Of a stretch of 64,000 nucleotides of DNA, positions 63,394-64,000 are shown piece by piece. The position numbers and the translations under genes are program-made. Source of the stretch: Sphingosinicella microcystinivorans. GTDB taxonomy: Bacteria > Pseudomonadota > Alphaproteobacteria > Sphingomonadales > Sphingomonadaceae. Each line of letters begins with the position of its first letter. Positions within the stretch are counted from its first letter, which is position 1. The notes below the pieces were generated by a model. The model saw only the letters and a program-made list of their open reading frames with translations, searched no databases and was not told where the DNA came from. The stretch covers positions 310,001 through 374,000 of the forward strand of contig NZ_RBWX01000008.1 in NCBI RefSeq assembly GCF_003634215.1, read 5' to 3'.

Positions 63394-64000
63394 ATGAGAC
63401 ACTGGCTGACGGCAGCATTGGCGACACTGGTCGGCATCGCATCGCCCGCGCTTGCGCAAACCGCGACAAAGCCGCTCACGGTCGTGCTCATCCCCGCTGA
63501 CGGCGGCACCGAAAGCGGCACGATCGCGGACTATCAGCCGGTGTTCAACGCCATATCGCGCAGCACGGGCATCAAATTCGATCTCAAGGTCGCGCAAAGC
63601 TACGGCGCCGTTGTGGAGGCGATGTGCGGCGGCCGCGCCGATGTCGCCTTCATGGGGCCGGTCACTTACCTCCAGGCGCGGAAGCGCGGCTGCGCGAAGC
63701 TGCTCGCGGTCGGCGTCGAAAACGGCCAGTCCGTCTATTACGCCGGTTTCTTCGCGCGCAAGGATGCCCCCTTCAAAAGCGTGAAGGATCTGCGCGGCAA
63801 GCGCGTCGCATTCGGCGACGTCAATTCCGCGTCCTCGTTCGTCTTCCCGATGGCGATGGTCATCGAGGCGGGCCTCGATCCCGTTCACGATCTCGGCGAA
63901 ATCCGCATGGCGGGCAGCCACGTGAACAGCCTTGCCGCGCTGGTGCAGGGCCGCGTCGATGCCGCTGCGCTCTCATTCGATTCCTATGAGAAGGCGGTGC
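63394..64000 (+). CDS. PhnD-like phosphate/phosphonate ABC binding protein, partial (C-terminus outside window)
   Basis: Periplasmic solute-binding protein of the phosphate/phosphite/phosphonate ABC transporter family. The first 202 residues are visible: a Sec signal (RHWLTAALATLVGIASPALA), PLTVVLIPADGGTESGTI, the CGGRADVAFMGPVTYLQA loop, and the KSVKDLRGKRVAFGDVNSAS ligand site followed by SFVFP. The usual family length is about 300. GGAG six bases before 63394 supports that start over the ATG at 63382. Permease and ATPase genes would be expected just beyond the window. Confidence 0.87.
   Translation, partial: MRHWLTAALATLVGIASPALAQTATKPLTVVLIPADGGTESGTIADYQPVFNAISRSTGIKFDLKVAQSYGAVVEAMCGGRADVAFMGPVTYLQARKRGCAKLLAVGVENGQSVYYAGFFARKDAPFKSVKDLRGKRVAFGDVNSASSFVFPMAMVIEAGLDPVHDLGEIRMAGSHVNSLAALVQGRVDAAALSFDSYEKAV

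Noticed and set aside
1-64000. Insertion sequences, prophage, integron, CRISPR, tRNA or rRNA genes
   Set aside because: No transposase or integrase motifs, regularly spaced repeats or tRNA-like cloverleaf with CCA-type acceptor arms were recognised in the intergenic spaces, all of which are below 300 bp.

Overview
The window is GC-rich, gene-dense chromosomal DNA from an alphaproteobacterium, most likely a member of the Sphingomonadales. Pointers are the fabD-fabG-acpP-fabF order, L9 and S6 with long charged tails, a complete ccoNOQP-GHIS block, TonB-dependent receptors of the sphingomonad ITATKR type, and an NAD-dependent formate dehydrogenase of the FdsGBAD type. I saw no rRNA, tRNA, CRISPR array, insertion sequence or phage gene. 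The lineage is inferred from gene style, not from a marker-gene comparison.

Layout. 1-2857 (minus): fatty-acid synthesis genes fabD, fabG, acpP and a fabF cut by the window edge. 3134-5695 (plus): a periplasmic TPR protein, then rpsF-rpsR-rplI. 5758-6366 (minus): a small methyltransferase. 6392-15528 (minus): a catabolic island with two M19 dipeptidase-family proteins, a YkvI-type transporter, DgcN (DUF1611), an amidohydrolase, a DgcA/dipeptide epimerase and a membrane-anchored serine hydrolase. A divergent XRE-cupin regulator (15710-16354) faces it; the set looks built to use D-glutamate, D-amino-acid dipeptides or cell-wall peptides. 16397-18966: an MBL-fold exonuclease and an ATP-dependent DNA ligase, followed by a PadR repressor on the other strand. 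19666-27563: cbb3 oxidase structural and assembly genes ending in a small Cys-rich secreted protein. 27638-30393: a Pr6Pr membrane protein, OmpW and hemN. 30524-37192: formate dehydrogenase genes, fdhD and purU. 37257-43532: an OsmC protein, HrpB helicase, a three-gene operon (M19-like protein, BASS transporter, ornithine-cyclodeaminase-like enzyme) and a small membrane protein. 43604-47656: methionine salvage (mtnA, C, D, B and a divergent aminotransferase). 47660-58303 (minus): a ten-gene run for a tryptophan tryptophylquinone (TTQ) amine dehydrogenase with its electron carriers, a TonB receptor, an aldehyde dehydrogenase and two acyl-CoA ligases, faced by a TetR regulator. 59215-64000: a HAD phosphatase, an RpiR regulator, another TonB receptor and the start of a PhnD-like phosphonate/phosphate-ester binding protein.

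How it works together. An identical 14-bp FNR/FixK box sits before ccoN and between hemN and fdsG, so low oxygen probably switches on the cbb3 oxidase, oxygen-independent haem synthesis and perhaps formate oxidation; PurU would feed formate to the dehydrogenase. The amine dehydrogenase run reads as one pathway: amine across the outer membrane, periplasmic oxidation to an aldehyde with electrons passed to c-type cytochromes, aldehyde to acid, acid to acyl-CoA. The most unusual parts are this integrated TTQ locus without a nearby MauG, the D-amino-acid/dipeptide island, and two M19-family proteins that have lost expected metal ligands.
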